Assembly (NCBI RefSeq): GCF_937123705.1 | Contig: NZ_CAKZKO010000139.1 | Span: forward strand, 1 to 64,000 | From: an uncultured Paraglaciecola sp. | GTDB taxonomy: Bacteria; Pseudomonadota; Gammaproteobacteria; Enterobacterales; Alteromonadaceae | Reading direction: 5' to 3' | Length of the DNA stretch: 64,000 bases | Shown here: positions 9,612 to 17,812 of the stretch, piece after piece | Numbering within the stretch: the first letter of the stretch is position 1 | How the letters are laid out: the number at the start of each line of letters is the position of its first letter | The notes under the pieces: model-generated | The model's input: only the letters and a program-made list of their open reading frames with translations | What the model was told of the DNA's origin: nothing | The model's database searches: none | Translations under genes and position numbers: made by a program

Positions 9612-9614
9612 TTG

Positions 9615-11309
9615 TCACCTTTCTTGGGTGGATTTTATAAACTTCGCTTTACCCGCCACCCAGGTTTCTAGCACTTGAATAGCGGTTAAGTGTTCAGTCG
9701 GCGTTTCTAACGGGTTACTAGAAAGGCGCACAAAATCGGCGTATTTACCCTGCTCGATGCTGCCTATTTTGTTATCAAGCCCTAACTGCCATGCACCATT
9801 ATAGGTTAGGGCTTTAAGACCTTGTTGCTTGCTAATACTTTGAGAGGCGCCTAACACTAAACCCTGATTACTTTTGCGGGTAATGGCCGTTTGCATTAGA
9901 TGAAATGGCGCCGCAGGAAACATAGGCCCGTCTGCATGTAATGTGGGGTGCATATCCAAATCAAAGGCATCTTTTACGCGTAGTACACTTTGGGCTCTTT
10001 CTGGACCTATAAGTCCGCCAGATAAAGCATCACCATAATAATAAATGTGGTTGATGTGAAAACTCGGGGTCATGCCGATTTTGGCCATTTGTTGTAAGCT
10101 TTGCGTCGAAATAAGTAAGCCGTGCTCTATCCTATGTCTTTGCTGTTTAAATTGAGCACTTTGAAAACTGCTCATAACGTCTGCTACTTGCTGACTAGAC
10201 AGATCGCCTTGGCTATGGATCGCCAGTTGCCACCCTTTTTGGCTGTACTTTTCAATCTCTGATAAAAATGCGCTTTTTGATAATCTCGATGCCCCTGCAT
10301 CATCTGGTTTTAAGCCCAAAGATGTGGTTAGCTCGCTGCTAGTATAGTGCTCAGCAAGCTGCATAGAGCCGGTATAAGGCGAGCCATCGTGCCACAGTTT
10401 TACCCCTAAAATAGCGAAGAAGTCATCACCATTATCTGGCTGCTCGGGAAGGGATGCAATTTCATCTGTGGTCAAATAGAAAAATTGCCGTATTTTGTAA
10501 TCAAATGACTCTAGCGCCGCATACTTGGCTATCCACTTAGGTACATTTATACCTAAGGAGGCAACTGTGGTGAAGCCCGCAGCCAGATACCCATCTAACA
10601 CGGTTTCGTAATTGCTGATAAGCCTAAGGGGCGACTTTAATTCTTGTAAAAAAGGCGCGGCCGCCTCGGATTCGGCGATAAAGCCTGTTAGTTCGCCCTT
10701 GTCATTTTTTTGATAATAACTGCCATGGCCGGGATCAGGTGTAGCTGCTGTTACATTGACTGCGGCAAAGGCACGAGAATTTGCCCAAAAAGAGTGCATG
10801 GTTTGAGAAACCAGAACTAATGGATTGTTGGGCGAAATCTTGTCAAGATCCCTTTTGGTAGGCAATTGCATATCGGGAAATAAGATAGGATCAATGCCCA
10901 TCGCAAACACCCAATCACCTTCTGGTTTATTGCTAATTTGTTGCTGTAAAAATTGCCACATTTGCGCCGCCGATTGATGGCTAAAGCCACTAATATCAAT
11001 TGTGCTGGCAAATATTGCTTCTAAGGTTGGATGTTCATGAACCCCAACAAAACCTGGGATTAAGGTGTCACCTGCTAGGTCAATGGTTTTAGTCGTATCG
11101 GCCGCTAAGGCCAATATTTCTTCGCTACTACCCAATTGGCTAATTTTGCCATCTTTAATGGCCATCGCTTCATAAACAATATTATCTTCATCAAGGCTAA
11201 TCACCACACCGTTGTATAACACAGTGTTTGGGCTGGTGTTTTTTGAACAGCTTGGCAGTAATAGTAGCATTGCCACCCATACAACCGACTTAAAAAAGAG
11301 TGCTTTCAT
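9615..11309 (-). CDS. Lipoprotein amidohydrolase (YtcJ-like, amidohydrolase family 3)
   Basis: A metal-dependent hydrolase of the amidohydrolase family 3 group (YtcJ-like; substrates poorly known). The signal peptide ends in a lipobox (LLPSC), so it is probably anchored to a membrane facing the periplasm. Metal-binding signatures: GVHEHPTL near residue 91, IHSQGD, RIEHG and HADGPMFP. The C-terminal segment YNGAWQLGLDNKIGSIEQGK is the usual composite domain. Length (564 aa) is normal. It lies 19 bases downstream of the lytic transglycosylase gene and 3 bases upstream of the 35-residue membrane protein, so the three are likely one operon. Confidence 0.9.
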   Translation of the reverse strand: MKALFFKSVVWVAMLLLLPSCSKNTSPNTVLYNGVVISLDEDNIVYEAMAIKDGKISQLGSSEEILALAADTTKTIDLAGDTLIPGFVGVHEHPTLEAIFASTIDISGFSHQSAAQMWQFLQQQISNKPEGDWVFAMGIDPILFPDMQLPTKRDLDKISPNNPLVLVSQTMHSFWANSRAFAAVNVTAATPDPGHGSYYQKNDKGELTGFIAESEAAAPFLQELKSPLRLISNYETVLDGYLAAGFTTVASLGINVPKWIAKYAALESFDYKIRQFFYLTTDEIASLPEQPDNGDDFFAILGVKLWHDGSPYTGSMQLAEHYTSSELTTSLGLKPDDAGASRLSKSAFLSEIEKYSQKGWQLAIHSQGDLSSQQVADVMSSFQSAQFKQQRHRIEHGLLISTQSLQQMAKIGMTPSFHINHIYYYGDALSGGLIGPERAQSVLRVKDAFDLDMHPTLHADGPMFPAAPFHLMQTAITRKSNQGLVLGASQSISKQQGLKALTYNGAWQLGLDNKIGSIEQGKYADFVRLSSNPLETPTEHLTAIQVLETWVAGKAKFIKSTQER

Positions 11310-11328
11310 ACTGCTACCTTTAGGTTAT

Positions 11329-12576
11329 CTATTTTACTGATATTTTTGCGGCTGCAATGGTTTCTGTGGATGGGTAACCATCTGCAATTAACCCCACAGA
11401 TTGTTGAAATGCCCGCACCCCTTTACGAGTGGCAGGACCTAAAATGCCGTCAGCTTCACCCACATCAAAGCCTAATTGATTCAGAGCTACTTGAAACTGC
11501 TGCATCTCGACTACCTTATACTTAGGTAGGTCAGGTAAGGGTTTTGAAAGCGCCCCTTGGCCTCTTATTCGGTCGGCCAAATGACCCACTGCAAGACCAT
11601 AATATTCGGAGTTGTTCCAACGTAATATCACCTCAAAATTACCATAAACCAAAAAGGCCGAACCTGTGTGTCCAGTAGGAATAAGCAATGCGGCGCTTAA
11701 ATCACTATTATCTAAGGCTTTATTATCAACTTGGGTTACACCCTGCTGTGCCCAAAACGCCAAAGTTTGGGGTGAAGATTTACCCGCTAATTGATAATTA
11801 AAACCTTGGGGTAAAAGGACTTCCCTGCCCCATCGGTAACCGGCTTTCCAGCCCAAATTTTGTAAAAAGTGGGCTGCCGAAGCCAGTGCATCATGTTCAT
11901 TATTCCACAAATCAATCTTGCCATCGCCATCGCCATCTATGGCATATTTCATGTAGGCCGTTGGCATAAATTGGGTGTGCCCCATAGCCCCTGCCCAAGA
12001 GCCAACCATATGCTTAGGATCGAGGTTTTCGCGCTCTAGCAACAACAGGGCTTGCATCAGTTCTTCAGAGAAATACGCGCTTCTACGCTGGTCACAAGCC
12101 AGGGTTGTTAAAGCTGCAATAGTGGGGATTTTGCCCTTTATCCCTCCAAAGTTTGTTTCAAGCCCCCAGAACGCCAATAAATAGTGGGCAGGAACCCCAT
12201 ATTGGCGAGTCAGTTTTTCTAAAAACTTTCTATGCTTGGCTAATTTTTCGCGGCCTTTATTAATTCGCCAGTTGGTCACTCGCTGAGAAAAATAACCACT
12301 AAAAGTCTGCACAAATTCTGGCTGACTACGGTCGTAGTCCAAGATTTTTGGTAACGGCTTTATTTGTCCTAAGATAGCTGTAGTAGTGTGCTCAGAGACG
12401 CCCGCGCTGCGAGCTTGCTGCTGCAGGCGCTCAATACACTGTTGGAAGCTTGGCAGCTCTGGGGCTTGGTTTGCTTGGCTGGAGGCTGAAAAAAATACCG
12501 ATGTGAGCGCGGCAGCAATTAAAATAGGTTTAAACGATGCAAAAGAAATCAAAATCACTCTATCCAAAAATATCAA
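11329..12576 (-). CDS. Lytic murein transglycosylase (MltB family) with peptidoglycan-binding domain
   Basis: Cleaves peptidoglycan glycan strands to 1,6-anhydro-MurNAc in the periplasm. A signal peptide ends near SSQANQ. The catalytic Glu is in FWGLETNFGG, followed by GSWAGAMGHTQFMPTAYMKY and the calcium-site-like DGDGDGKIDLW, then a C-terminal peptidoglycan-binding domain (LNQLGFDVGEADGILGPATR). This is the MltB/Slt70-like form common in marine Gammaproteobacteria. The first codon used here is TTG (12576); a GTG at 12558 with gga before it is an equally good start and gives a shorter leader. It heads the run of minus-strand genes down to 9504. Confidence 0.92.
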   Translation of the reverse strand: MIFLDRVILISFASFKPILIAAALTSVFFSASSQANQAPELPSFQQCIERLQQQARSAGVSEHTTTAILGQIKPLPKILDYDRSQPEFVQTFSGYFSQRVTNWRINKGREKLAKHRKFLEKLTRQYGVPAHYLLAFWGLETNFGGIKGKIPTIAALTTLACDQRRSAYFSEELMQALLLLERENLDPKHMVGSWAGAMGHTQFMPTAYMKYAIDGDGDGKIDLWNNEHDALASAAHFLQNLGWKAGYRWGREVLLPQGFNYQLAGKSSPQTLAFWAQQGVTQVDNKALDNSDLSAALLIPTGHTGSAFLVYGNFEVILRWNNSEYYGLAVGHLADRIRGQGALSKPLPDLPKYKVVEMQQFQVALNQLGFDVGEADGILGPATRKGVRAFQQSVGLIADGYPSTETIAAAKISVK

Positions 12577-12775
12577 AAAACGGGTTTGTTAGCTCATGCT
12601 AACCGACTTAGTCCATTTCCTTAAGCAAATTTAGCCATCCCCAGTCAATTTGCCATAATATTCCTAGAGTCGGTCGGATGAACCCGCCATATTTTGCCAA
12701 TTTCGATGGCTTTTCTCTGTGCATTCTATGGTTTATTTTTTGCTTTTAATGGCTGTGGCGGGGTTGTTAAAGACA
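12577..12775. other. Intergenic region before the repeat array, no gene seen
   Basis: Holds the upstream region of the transglycosylase gene. A cgactta / taagtcgg-like pair and a direct gtcggtcgg are visible, but no clear operator. No reading frame with a start and ribosome-binding site was found. Confidence 0.4.
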
Positions 12776-12807
12776 AGAGATTCCCGATAAAAGCACTCGG
12801 GAATGAC
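12776..12807 (+). repeat. REP-like hairpin, copy 1 (plus orientation)
   Basis: Stem attcccga (12780-12787) / tcgggaat (12797-12804), 9-base loop taaaagcac, followed by GAC. It opens the tandem array at 12791-13015. The 5' flank is agag rather than the usual gtgg. Confidence 0.85.
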
Positions 12808-13015
12808 TGGCAGTGGAAGCACTGGAGAATGACTGGTAGTGGGAGCACTGGAGAATGACTGGAGGTGTAAGCACTGGAGAATGACGGGTAGGAGGAGCTC
12901 GGGCATGACCGGCGTGGAGAGCTATCGGGTTTGACCGACAGGGAGAGCATTCAGGCCTGACCGGCTGGGGAGCACTCGGAAATGGCAGAATGGGGGCATT
13001 CAGGAATGACGACAG
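12791..13015. repeat. Tandem array of about nine 24-26-base degenerate units
   Basis: Each unit starts with agca(c/t)tc-ggga-atgac, which is the loop and 3' half of the REP-like hairpin, plus about 10 bases of linker such as tggtagtggg. Units 1-4 are nearly identical; units 5-9 diverge progressively. There are no unique spacers. Long minus-strand reading frames across it are repeat artefacts. The array is bracketed by hairpins facing each other (12776 and 13055). Confidence 0.85.
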
Positions 13016-13023
13016 TCACTTTC

Positions 13024-13055
13024 GTCATCCCTGCATGTTGTTAGCAGGGATCCAC
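13024..13055 (-). repeat. REP-like hairpin, copy 2 (minus orientation)
   Basis: Stem atccctgc (13027-13034) / gcagggat (13044-13051), 9-base loop, flanked by gtc on the left and cac on the right. Compared with copy 1, stem bases differ on both arms together, so pairing is kept. Confidence 0.85.
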
Positions 13056-13099
13056 TTGTTTTGCATTGGCTGTTTTATAGGTCGTTTAAAAACGAATTC

Positions 13100-13191
13100 A
13101 CCACAGAGATCACAGAGCGCTACGCGGCACAGAGGAAAAGAAAACAAACATTTTCAATGGTTTTTCTCTGTGATCTCTGTGCCCCTGTGGT
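13100..13191. repeat. Inverted repeat of CACAGAG-type element
   Basis: CACAGAGATCACAGAG at 13102-13117 is repeated as a perfect 16-bp inverted copy at 13166-13181, and an outer accac / gtggt pair extends the arms. The middle (13118-13165) holds a further related ggcacagaggaaaag. Repeats of this look are scattered in many gammaproteobacterial genomes; it does not contain a T-run next to the stem and is probably not a terminator. Confidence 0.75.
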
Positions 13192-13225
13192 TAAAAATTC
13201 TTTTGCTTTTAGCTCGCCGCTGTTA

Positions 13226-14974
13226 TCAACTCACTAACTGCAATTGAGCAAACTCTCGGTACAACAAATTACTGGCTACTAATTCTTTATGGGTGCCAAT
13301 TGCGACTATCTCGCCTTGGTCCATTACCACTATTCGATCGGCATTGATAACGGTGGCAAGTCTATGGGCGATGATCAAGGTGGTTTTATCTTTCATCAAC
13401 TCTTCAAGGGCCAGTTTAACGTGTTGCTCGTTGGCGGCGTCCAGTGCGCTGGTCGCTTCGTCGAGTAGCAATATTGGGCGATCGGCCAAAATGGCTCTTG
13501 CTATGGCAATCCGTTGTTTTTGACCGCCAGATAAGCGGGTGCCTCGTTCGCCTAGGTTGGTTTCATAGCCTTCAGGTAAATCGTTAATAAAATCATGGGC
13601 TCGCGCAGCTTTGGCGGCGTTTTCGATGTCTACTTGGCTAGCATTGGGGCGACCATAGGCAATGTTTTCTTTAACACTGGAGGCAAAAATCACTGATTCT
13701 TGGGGCACTAAGGCGTATTGATGACGCAGTGTCGATACATCTAGTAATTTTATATCTTGATTTTCTAAGGCAATCTGGCCACCACTCACATCATAGAAGC
13801 GTAGTAGCAGTTGAAACAAAGTGGATTTTCCAGCGCCGCTTGGGCCAACTAGGGCGATACGTTCACCACTTTTGATTTGCAAGTTTAAGTCTTTGATAAC
13901 TGGCGCCGCTTTGGATTGAGGGTAGTGAAAATTGACGTTTTTTAGGTTTATCTCTCCTTTAACATTAGCGGGTAATGCAATAGGTGACTGGGGTGACTCA
14001 ATACTGGTTTGGGTGTTGAGTAATTCCATTAGTCGTTCACTGGCACCCGCGGCTTTTTGCACCTCGCCAATCACTTCGCTGATGGTCGCCACTGCACCAC
14101 CCGCCATCACAGCGTAAAACATAAATGCCGTTAATTCACCTGCGCTCAGTTCACTTGTTAACACTTGTTTAGCGCCTACCCAAGCCACTATCGTTATGGC
14201 CACTATGCTTACGGCCATAATACAAGCCACCAGCAAAGCGCGGTACTTAATTCGAAAATGGGCGGCGTCCATCACGCTTTCAATCCGAGATCGAAACAAG
14301 GTTTTGTCTATTTCTTCATGAGAATAAGCTTGTACTGTGTGAATTTCATGTAGGGTTTCATCCACATATGCACCGACATCTGCCACTTTATCTTGGCTAT
14401 TTTTGGAATAAACTCTTACTTTGGTGCCAAACAACTTAATCGGTAGCAATACAATTGGTACCGCAATTAACACGTACAAGGTCAAGATTGGGCTAGAAAA
14501 CAGCATCAAAAATAATGCGCCAATAAAAGTAATGCTGGAGCGCAATCCCATAGACAGCCCCATACCTACCACCGATTGCAACAAAGTAGTATCGGCGGTA
14601 AACCGAGAAATCACTTCGCCGGTGCGGGTTTTGGCGAAAAACGCTGGTGATAGACTCAATAAATGGGTATACACTTTTTGCCTAATATCGGCGCTGACTC
14701 GTTCGCCTAGCCAGATCATCCAGTAGAATCGAAAATAAATCGCAATACTACCCACAGCCGCAATCCCCATGACCATCAACATAGTGTGATCGAGCTGGGC
14801 TGCATTATTCGCAACAAAACCTTCATCGACGACTGCCTTTATGCCTTGTCCCAATATAAGCCAAGCTGCGGCACTCACAATAAGTGCAATTAAAGCAATA
14901 GTTACTTGCCATTTATAGGGACGCAGCTGGCCAAATAGCCAATGCATTACAGTACGGGTTTTAGGAGGATGCAA
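13226..14974 (-). CDS. ABC transporter, fused permease/ATP-binding (MsbA-related exporter)
   Basis: A half-size ABC exporter of 582 residues: six transmembrane helices (about residues 15-300), then an ATPase domain with Walker A GPSGAGKST, signature LSGGQKQR, Walker B ILLLDEAT and an H-loop in IIAHRLAT. It resembles the MsbA-related subgroup of exporters rather than MsbA itself; no lpxK follows. The substrate is unknown. The start is a TTG at 14974 with agagagaag upstream; the next candidate is an ATG at residue 10. The repeat region lies just downstream. Confidence 0.93.
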   Translation of the reverse strand: MHPPKTRTVMHWLFGQLRPYKWQVTIALIALIVSAAAWLILGQGIKAVVDEGFVANNAAQLDHTMLMVMGIAAVGSIAIYFRFYWMIWLGERVSADIRQKVYTHLLSLSPAFFAKTRTGEVISRFTADTTLLQSVVGMGLSMGLRSSITFIGALFLMLFSSPILTLYVLIAVPIVLLPIKLFGTKVRVYSKNSQDKVADVGAYVDETLHEIHTVQAYSHEEIDKTLFRSRIESVMDAAHFRIKYRALLVACIMAVSIVAITIVAWVGAKQVLTSELSAGELTAFMFYAVMAGGAVATISEVIGEVQKAAGASERLMELLNTQTSIESPQSPIALPANVKGEINLKNVNFHYPQSKAAPVIKDLNLQIKSGERIALVGPSGAGKSTLFQLLLRFYDVSGGQIALENQDIKLLDVSTLRHQYALVPQESVIFASSVKENIAYGRPNASQVDIENAAKAARAHDFINDLPEGYETNLGERGTRLSGGQKQRIAIARAILADRPILLLDEATSALDAANEQHVKLALEELMKDKTTLIIAHRLATVINADRIVVMDQGEIVAIGTHKELVASNLLYREFAQLQLVS

Positions 14975-15076
14975 GGTACTTCTCTCTTTAATTAAGGGGG
15001 TAAATGATAAATTTATTTAGCAGGTCGCAATTATACCCGTAATAGTAATTCATCCTAATTATTCGTCTCATTGCTA

Positions 15077-16042
15077 CTAAGATATACAGCTCGACAATGC
15101 AATCTCGCTTTGTTTATGCATATAGGCATTAATTTTGAAATGTTCAGGACTCCACCCTAATAAAAAGCGATTAAAATCTGCCCAAGCTAACGGATATAAA
15201 CTGCGCCATTCTTGTTGCAGTGATTCAAAATCAATGCTGACATGATAGTGCTCTAAAGCCCTTTTAAGTTGCGAAAAATATTCAGTTAATATTTCTGTTT
15301 CATGTTCAAATAACTCATTAGAGTTTAGGCAAGAGCCTAAAAAGTACGCAAGGTCTTTTACCCCCACGCCTTTGCCCACGTATTGAAAATCTACCGCGGC
15401 TAAGCGGTGAGTGCGCTGGTTATCGGGAAAACAGAAATTTGCCAACTTAGCATCACCATGGATCAGGGTTTGGTATTGCGCAGCATTCAATTTTGAATCC
15501 AACACCTTGGCAGCACCTTTTAATTTTCCCTCTGGCATTGCTCTATATTCGTCTTGCCGTGTGGCCAAATGCCAATAACTACCAACGGGCCACAAGTCAG
15601 GAGTATCAAGTTGCAAAAACCTAGCATGAAAATAAGCCAACCATCTTACCCCCAATTTCAGCTCGGCCATATTCACAGTGGTTTTACGTTTAGAATAACC
15701 AGCCTGATCTAAATCTTGTAGCACAATTATTTGCTGTTGCTCCTCAAGGAACTCTGCTAATAGTTGCGGTACTCTGCAATGTTCATCGCAAAGAGCCCCA
15801 TATTGACGATAGAAGCTAGCTTCAATTTTATAAGATAATAATTTGCGTTGATGACTGGTTTGAGTATTCCAGCCTTTTGGGTGAGTTTGCTCAACAGGAG
15901 GTGAAATGTGTTTGGTAATAAAGGTTGTGTTTAACCTAGGACTTACAAATCGTGATATTTCACCATAGCCACTCCACAATGTTTGTACACTTTGCAATTT
16001 GTATAGCGAACTATCGTTAAAGTGATGTTTAAGCTTGGCCAA
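15077..16042 (-). CDS. APH/ecdysteroid-kinase-like phosphotransferase
   Basis: A protein of the kinase-like fold, closest in appearance to the aminoglycoside phosphotransferase/EcKL (CHK-type) group. The catalytic loop is HGDAKLANFCF with the metal-binding Asp in AAVDFQYVGKG; the Lys/Glu lobe is weaker (LVLQD-like IIVLQDLDQAGY). The substrate is likely a small hydroxylated molecule and cannot be deduced. The start codon is TTG (16042) without a clear ribosome-binding site. An inverted repeat (gcgctcaaa / tttgagcgc) sits between it and the upstream HPF gene. Confidence 0.82.
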   Translation of the reverse strand: MAKLKHHFNDSSLYKLQSVQTLWSGYGEISRFVSPRLNTTFITKHISPPVEQTHPKGWNTQTSHQRKLLSYKIEASFYRQYGALCDEHCRVPQLLAEFLEEQQQIIVLQDLDQAGYSKRKTTVNMAELKLGVRWLAYFHARFLQLDTPDLWPVGSYWHLATRQDEYRAMPEGKLKGAAKVLDSKLNAAQYQTLIHGDAKLANFCFPDNQRTHRLAAVDFQYVGKGVGVKDLAYFLGSCLNSNELFEHETEILTEYFSQLKRALEHYHVSIDFESLQQEWRSLYPLAWADFNRFLLGWSPEHFKINAYMHKQSEIALSSCIS

Positions 16043-16077
16043 AACGTCGATGATTGATTTCCAATTTTGGGAGATTT

Positions 16078-16113
16078 GCGCTCAAAAATTAAAGATGTAT
16101 TTGAGCGCATTTT
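16078..16113. terminator. Hairpin between HPF and phosphotransferase genes
   Basis: Stem gcgctcaaa (16078-16086) / tttgagcgc (16100-16108) with a 13-base loop. A T5 run follows on the plus strand; on the minus strand only caaat follows, so it may be a weak terminator after the HPF gene or mark a processing site. Confidence 0.5.
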
Positions 16114-16130
16114 TGATGATGATAGGGAAA

Positions 16131-16487
16131 CTAGGTGAGATCCATACCCTGAATAATTTCATGGGCAATTTCAGGGGTGGTCACACTAGGCTTTTGGTGT
16201 AAATCACCTTTTAATTGTCCTTTTCGATGTTTAAGTGCTGCATCTAACTTTTTAGCTGCCTGAGAAACAGCAGGATACATAACCGCTCCTTTGCCTTTTA
16301 CTGCAATACTGCTGCCTTCGTACTTAGTGGAAACCTCTGCGCTATATTCACCGTGCTCTTTAGTCACAATGACATCTAAGGCGATTAAGGTTGGGAAATG
16401 ACTGGCTATTTTAGAAAACTTTTGAGTAATATCGTCTTTTACTGATTCTGAGATATCGCAATGATGGCCTGAAACATTTATTTTCAT
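16131..16487 (-). CDS. Ribosome hibernation/translation inhibitor, HPF/RaiA family
   Basis: A short HPF/RaiA-type protein that binds the 30S decoding region in stationary phase or stress. The 118 residues show the family fold: MKINVSGHHCDISESVKD, then the K-rich second helix ending AAKKLDAALKHRKGQLKGD. There is a C-terminal tail of about 20 residues beyond the E. coli HPF length, closer to RaiA (YfiA), but without the long-HPF dimerisation domain. The ATG is preceded by agaggaaaat. No ptsN/rpoN neighbour, so it is a separate copy rather than the classical hpf locus. Confidence 0.88.
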   Translation of the reverse strand: MKINVSGHHCDISESVKDDITQKFSKIASHFPTLIALDVIVTKEHGEYSAEVSTKYEGSSIAVKGKGAVMYPAVSQAAKKLDAALKHRKGQLKGDLHQKPSVTTPEIAHEIIQGMDLT

Positions 16488-16682
16488 AGATTTTCCTCTT
16501 TGCTCTGTTTACATTTTTGAAACGCGAGGGAGCGTTGCCCCCTCATATATAGCTTGGGACAATATGACTAAAAAACAAGGAATAGCCAAGATAAAAAATC
16601 ATACTGATTGATATTATTTGTTTCCTTATTGCTCTGTGCTAAATTTGCTCCCCGTTTAGATTTATAATTTTGAGTAGTTTTT

Positions 16683-17519
16683 ATGGCCTTGTATCAAGGT
16701 AATATCCGCAAAATGCAGGTCAGTGTAGATAGCAACAACATCGCGCAATATGTTTTACCGATTGGCGAAAACCAAATCAATATGAATGCCGTAATTGGTG
16801 AGTCTCTTAAAGTGGATTATAAGGGCGAAATACACTGTGTACATTGTGCGGTTAAAACCAAAAAAAGTTTCAATCAAGGCTATTGTTATCGCTGCCTGAT
16901 GAAACTGGCCCAGTGTGATACCTGTATTATTAAACCTGAATTATGCCACTACGAACAAGGCACCTGCCGTGAACCCGCTTGGGGGGAAGCCAACTGTTTA
17001 TCCGACCATTTTGTGTATTTAGCCAATACTGGCACAGTAAAAGTAGGCATTACCCGTCATGTTACCGATGGCGTGTCGAGCCGTTGGTTAGATCAGGGTG
17101 CCACACAAGCCATAGCCATAATGCGAGTACAAAATAGACTAACCAGTGGGTTGGTTGAAATGGCATTTAAAGAACATATTGCAGATAAAACCAATTGGCG
17201 CACTATGCTTAAAAGTCAGCCAGAACAAGTAGATTTAGTGGCGTTAAAAGAATCGTTACTGGAACAAGTTGAGGGAGACTTAGACGAAATCATCGAGGAA
17301 TATGGATTTCAGGCCATTGATATCACCGACACGCCGGCTATTGATATCCACTATCCCGTGGCGCAATACCCAGAGAAAGTAAAGTCTATTAATCTGGATA
17401 AAGAGCTTGGCTTCGAAGGTAAACTTTTAGGCATTAAAGGCCAATACCTGATGTTAGATGATGATCGGGTGATCAATATGCGCAAGTATTCTGGATACGA
17501 TTTAAGCATAACGACTTGA
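16683..17519 (+). CDS. DUF2797 zinc-motif/GIY-YIG-like protein
   Basis: A DUF2797 family member, function unknown. The N-terminal half has paired cysteines that look like zinc sites (CVHC near residue 57, CYRC, CDTC and CHYEQGTC). Residues about 117-130 (VYLANTGTVKVGITR) resemble the start of a GIY-YIG domain. The family is common as a single-copy gene in Gammaproteobacteria. It is monocistronic here, divergent from the HPF gene, and followed by REP-like repeats. Confidence 0.85.
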   Translation: MALYQGNIRKMQVSVDSNNIAQYVLPIGENQINMNAVIGESLKVDYKGEIHCVHCAVKTKKSFNQGYCYRCLMKLAQCDTCIIKPELCHYEQGTCREPAWGEANCLSDHFVYLANTGTVKVGITRHVTDGVSSRWLDQGATQAIAIMRVQNRLTSGLVEMAFKEHIADKTNWRTMLKSQPEQVDLVALKESLLEQVEGDLDEIIEEYGFQAIDITDTPAIDIHYPVAQYPEKVKSINLDKELGFEGKLLGIKGQYLMLDDDRVINMRKYSGYDLSITT

Positions 17520-17531
17520 CGTTAAACTGTG

Positions 17532-17565
17532 CCATGGTTTCCCGCTAAAAACATGCGGGAAAGAC
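17532..17565 (+). repeat. REP-like hairpin, copy 3 (plus orientation)
   Basis: Stem tttcccgc (17538-17545) / gcgggaaa (17555-17562), 9-base loop taaaaacat, then GAC. It follows the DUF2797 stop by 12 bases. Confidence 0.85.
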
Positions 17566-17597
17566 GGAAATAATGGGAAATAGGGGATATTTAACAC

Positions 17598-17690
17598 ACT
17601 GTTGAATGCCACCCACATCATTCCCGAATACCGCCTACATCATTCCCGAATACCGTCCACGTATTGCCCTAATATCACCCACGTCATTCC
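17598..17690. repeat. Tandem array of 22-23-base units (minus orientation)
   Basis: About four units of the type tcattcccgaatacc-gcctaca, opposite in orientation to the array at 12791 and ending at the hairpin at 17683. Two units are nearly identical and two diverged (tattgccctaatatcaccca). Confidence 0.8.
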
Positions 17691-17714
17691 CGAGTGCTTT
17701 TATCGGGAATCCAC
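17683..17714 (-). repeat. REP-like hairpin, copy 4 (minus orientation)
   Basis: Stem attcccga (17686-17693) / tcgggaat (17703-17710), 9-base loop, right flank ccac (GTGG on the minus strand). Confidence 0.85.
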
Positions 17715-17731
17715 TCATTCAAAGTCGCACT

Positions 17732-17763
17732 GTGGTTTCCCGCTAAAAATATGCGGGAAAGAC
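17732..17763 (+). repeat. REP-like hairpin, copy 5 (plus orientation)
   Basis: Stem tttcccgc (17736-17743) / gcgggaaa (17753-17760), 9-base loop, 5' flank gtgg, then GAC. It is nearly identical to copy 3 and only 50 bases before the end of the SDR gene. Confidence 0.85.
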
Positions 17764-17812
17764 TGCTGTTACACTCATTACTCATGTATGTCCTATAACC
17801 AATCCTAAAACA

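Noticed and set aside
12726-12950. Minus-strand reading frame of 74 codons over the tandem array
   Set aside because: Its Ser/Pro-rich product just translates the repeat units; there is no ribosome-binding site.
12791-13015. CRISPR-like array
   Set aside because: Units of 24-26 bases abut each other, diverge gradually and have no unique spacers; no cas gene is present.
17602-17808. Plus-strand reading frame of 68 codons between DUF2797 and SDR genes
   Set aside because: It is a translation of the repeat array and hairpins (repeated IPEYR/IPS-like phrases), without a proper start region.
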